DNA of 64,000 bases from Acidimicrobiaceae bacterium (GTDB lineage: Bacteria > Actinomycetota > Acidimicrobiia > Acidimicrobiales > RAAP-2), in the NCBI GenBank assembly GCA_003155915.1, contig PMFA01000005.1:263719-327718 (forward strand), given 5' to 3'. Below are positions 61,626 through 64,000 of this stretch, in pieces. The notes under the pieces were generated by a model. That model was not told the origin of the DNA. It saw only the letters and a list, made by a program, of their open reading frames with translations, and ran no database searches. A program made the position numbers and the translations under genes. Within the stretch, counting starts at the first letter, position 1. Each line of letters begins with the position of its first letter.

Positions 61626-63194
61626 GTGTCATTGTTCGTGGAACCGGCTAACCGGGCGCCGGAAAAAGGTCTCAAGAGCGGCGCACTCGGTCTGATTTCC
61701 AGCACGGTCATCGGTATTGCTTCAACCGCGCCCGCCTACAGTCTGGCCGCCACCCTCGGTTTTGTCGTGGTGGCCATTGGCCTCCAGGCACCCATCGTCA
61801 CGGTTCTGGCCTTCGTCCCAATGTTTTTCGTCTCGCTCGCCTTCCAGCAGATGAATAAGGCCGACCCCGACTGCGGCGCCAGTTTCACCTGGGCGACGAG
61901 GGCCTTCAGCCCACGCGTGGGCTGGATGGGCGGATGGGGTGTGCTCGCGGCCGACGTCATCGTCATGGCGAGCCTCGCGCAGATCGCCGGCCAGTACGTC
62001 TTTGACCTCTTCAATGCCAACGGCATTGGTCACGACGCGTCGAGCGTCTGGGTGCTGCTGGTGGGTGTCGCCTGGATTATCGCCATGACGGGGATTTGTT
62101 ACGTCGGGATCGAGATCTCGGCCAACTTTCAAAAGGCTCTGCTGGGAGTTGAAGTGACGATGCTGATCGTCATGTCGGTGTGGGCCCTCATCCGCGTGGG
62201 CAACGGTTCGGCCCCGGTCGGGCACATCGCAGTCGCCGCTTCGTGGTTCAATCCTTTCGCGATCAAACACTGGAGTTACTTCGTCATCGGTCTGTCGGAC
62301 ATGCTCTTCATCTACTGGGGCTGGGACACCGCGCTGAACTTGAACGAGGAGTCGAAGGACGCCGCAAACATTCCTGGTAAAGCTGGCGTGTACTCGACCT
62401 TCATCCTGCTCGGGATTTACGCGCTCGTCATACTCGCGACCGAGTCCTTCGCCGGTATTGGCACCCACGGCATTGGTCTCGGCAATCTGAACCACACGAA
62501 CGACGTACTGTCCATCCTCGGGCCGGCGATCTTCGGTCACTCGACGTTGGCCTCGGTCCTCGATCATCTCTTGCTCTTGATGGTTCTCTCCTCGGCCGCG
62601 GCTTCGACCCAGACGACGATCTTGCCTACGGCACGTACGGTGCTCTCGATGTCCGTGCACAAGGCGCTGCCGGACGTCTTCAAAAAGATGCACCGGCGAT
62701 TCCTCACCCCGACGGTCGCGACGGTCACTTTCGGGGTCGTCTCCATCGTGCTCTACGTCGTGATGAATTCCATCTCCGCCGGCCACGTCATCGCTGACTC
62801 GGTGGACTCGCTCGGCACGATGATTGCCTTCTACTACGGCCTCACCGGATTCTCCTGCTTCTGGTACTACCGCAAGCAACTCACGAAGAGTGTCCACAAC
62901 TTTTTCATCCAGGGCGTCGCGCCGCTCACCGGCGGACTGATTCTCTGGTACATCCTCGGCTGGACGTTCTGGTATTACTGGAATCCCGCCGAGAGTTACA
63001 CGCACTTCGAACTCTTTCATCGCGAGATCGGTGGAACGTTCACGCTCGACGTCGGCGCCCTCGCTATCGGTGTCATCTTGATGTTCACGATGCAGGCGCT
63101 CCGCCCGGCCTTCTTCCGTGGTGAGACGTTGACGCGCAATTCGCCGACGCTGGTGACCGAAGAGTTCGTCCCTCCGGCCGGTCCGGTCGACTGA
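61626..63194 (+). CDS. APC-superfamily amino acid permease
   Basis: A 522-residue transporter with about 12-14 helices. The first helix starts KSGALGLISSTVIGIASTAPAYSLAATLGFVV, the family consensus for the substrate-binding unwound helix. Further markers are CGASFTWATRAFSPRVGWMGGWGV, FIYWGWDTALNLNEESKDAANIPGKAG and LSSAAASTQTTILPTARTVLSMSVHKALP. It resembles amino acid or amine:cation symporters. It starts at GTG with GAGGGGGGCAG ahead. The universal stress gene follows 18 bases on. In the same tRNA-flanked island a tryptophanase-like gene is found, so aromatic amino acid uptake is an attractive guess. Confidence 0.92.
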   Translation: MSLFVEPANRAPEKGLKSGALGLISSTVIGIASTAPAYSLAATLGFVVVAIGLQAPIVTVLAFVPMFFVSLAFQQMNKADPDCGASFTWATRAFSPRVGWMGGWGVLAADVIVMASLAQIAGQYVFDLFNANGIGHDASSVWVLLVGVAWIIAMTGICYVGIEISANFQKALLGVEVTMLIVMSVWALIRVGNGSAPVGHIAVAASWFNPFAIKHWSYFVIGLSDMLFIYWGWDTALNLNEESKDAANIPGKAGVYSTFILLGIYALVILATESFAGIGTHGIGLGNLNHTNDVLSILGPAIFGHSTLASVLDHLLLLMVLSSAAASTQTTILPTARTVLSMSVHKALPDVFKKMHRRFLTPTVATVTFGVVSIVLYVVMNSISAGHVIADSVDSLGTMIAFYYGLTGFSCFWYYRKQLTKSVHNFFIQGVAPLTGGLILWYILGWTFWYYWNPAESYTHFELFHREIGGTFTLDVGALAIGVILMFTMQALRPAFFRGETLTRNSPTLVTEEFVPPAGPVD

Positions 63195-63212
63195 CGTGAG
63201 AAAGCAGGGACT

Positions 63213-63644
63213 ATGAACAACAATCCACGCATCGTCGTCGGTGTCGACGGATCACCCCTCTCGATCAACGCGCTCGCGTTTGCCATCGAGGAGGCACGAC
63301 TGCGCCACGGTCATCTGCACGTCACGTACGCCTACCCGGTCATGGAAAAGCCGGTCACCGGATCGACCGGCAAGGACTATTACGAACAGGTCGAGGCCGA
63401 GGCCCGCGAGTTCATGGAGGGCATCATGTCGGGCGCGCCGTCGACCGACGGACTCGAGGTCGAGTGGTTGGCCGTGCCGGGCAACCCCGCCGAGGTTTTG
63501 ATTGAGGCGAGCCGTGGTGCGGCGCTCCTCGTCGTCGGTTCACGCGGCGTCGGTGGTTTCATGGGCCTCATGATGGGTTCAGTCTCCACCCAGTGCGTGC
63601 ACCATTCGCACTGCCCGGTCCTCGTAGTGCGCGAAGACCACTAA
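63213..63644 (+). CDS. Universal stress protein (UspA family)
   Basis: A 143-residue single Usp domain. The start RIVVGVDGSPLSINALAFAIEEARLRHGHLHVTYAY and the ATP-binding end LLVVGSRGVGGFMGLMMGSVSTQCVHHSHCPVLVVRE (Gx2Gx9G[S/T]) are complete, so it should bind ATP. It is 18 bases after the permease, AAAGCAGGG ahead, so a two-gene operon is likely. Usp genes often sit next to transporters in actinobacteria. Confidence 0.93.
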   Translation: MNNNPRIVVGVDGSPLSINALAFAIEEARLRHGHLHVTYAYPVMEKPVTGSTGKDYYEQVEAEAREFMEGIMSGAPSTDGLEVEWLAVPGNPAEVLIEASRGAALLVVGSRGVGGFMGLMMGSVSTQCVHHSHCPVLVVREDH

Positions 63645-63914
63645 ACGCTCGAATCTTCGACCGTGGCGAACGAGTGGAGAGGACGCGCGGATGGTCGCAC
63701 TGCTGGATGAACCGCACGGTGGGCGAACGGATCATTGCATCCGTTGATTCCGTTTAGGACGTTTCGCGTATTCCGATCACCGATCCTCCAAAGAGGATTG
63801 ACTTTTTCACTGTGGCGCTGGTGAAGCACTAGAGGGCTGAAGTACCCGCGCTCGCGGCCATTTCGAATCTCAACGGGAATCAGGATTGGGTAATAGGTAG
63901 TAGAAAGTAGACAC
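63645..63914. other. Intergenic stretch before the last tRNA gene
   Basis: A 270-base gap with no supported gene. It becomes AT-richer toward the tRNA. The repeated tagtagaaagtag-type bases just before the tRNA may contain its promoter. Confidence 0.4.
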
Positions 63915-63987
<73 letters not shown>

Positions 63988-64000
63988 CCCAGCAGTACAA

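Overview
The window looks like chromosomal DNA of a GC-rich actinobacterium. Markers are the fhaA-fhaB-pstP-pbpA-pknB-crgA block beside a tRNA-Leu gene (as in mycobacteria), a SenX3/RegX3-like two-component pair, frequent GTG/TTG starts and many starts without a Shine-Dalgarno sequence. Heme A synthesis genes and KatG indicate aerobic life. A member of Acidimicrobiia or a similar deep-branching class fits, but this is inference and no rRNA gene is present to settle it.

Layout: 1-5.5 kb holds the end of katG, a low-affinity iron permease, a PadR regulator with its membrane partner, and a radical SAM/SPASM protein. 5.5-9.2 kb carries a PPOX flavoprotein, a nitronate-monooxygenase-like enzyme and an ABC-2 exporter. 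9.4-16.9 kb carries a pyruvate-kinase-like protein of unusual architecture, a PAS-PAS-GGDEF-EAL protein and a secreted beta-helix protein. 17-23.3 kb is tRNA-Leu plus the Ser/Thr phosphorylation and cell-wall cluster, in which rodA is missing. 23.3-35.1 kb is mostly metabolic: thiolase, thioesterases, pirin, class III aminotransferase, DUF885 peptidase, amine oxidase, tRNA-Ile and TesB. 35.2-46.8 kb holds DUF2252, CtaG, tRNA-Ala, a secreted GH114 glycosidase, a divergent TetR/epimerase pair with readable operators, ctaA/ctaB/TlpA, a second ABC-2 exporter and serS. 46.8-48.8 kb is the two-component system.

The most interesting block is 48.9-53.7 kb. Five overlapping genes encode a small two-helix pilin-like protein, a VirB6/TrbL-like polytopic protein, a VirB4 split into an N-terminal membrane/platform protein and a separate ATPase, and a VirD4/TraG-like ATPase. 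No relaxase or integrase is nearby. It reads as a compact, chromosomally resident type IV secretion-like machine, followed by a ROK-family kinase.

The last 8 kb (55.7-64 kb) is accessory in character. It lies between two almost identical tRNA-Arg genes (anticodons ACG and TCG), and a third, degenerate copy of the tRNA 3' half sits at 57.14 kb. This is the footprint of site-specific integration at tRNA-Arg, with no integrase left. Cargo includes two small orphan genes, tryptophanase, a secreted protein, a VIT/CCC1-like membrane protein, an APC amino-acid permease and a universal stress protein. Tryptophanase plus the permease may form an amino-acid use module.

Two modes of translation initiation are visible. 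Some genes have a clear AAAGGAG/GAGG site. Others have a TAnnnT hexamer 6-9 bases before the start codon and no Shine-Dalgarno sequence, as expected for leaderless mRNAs.
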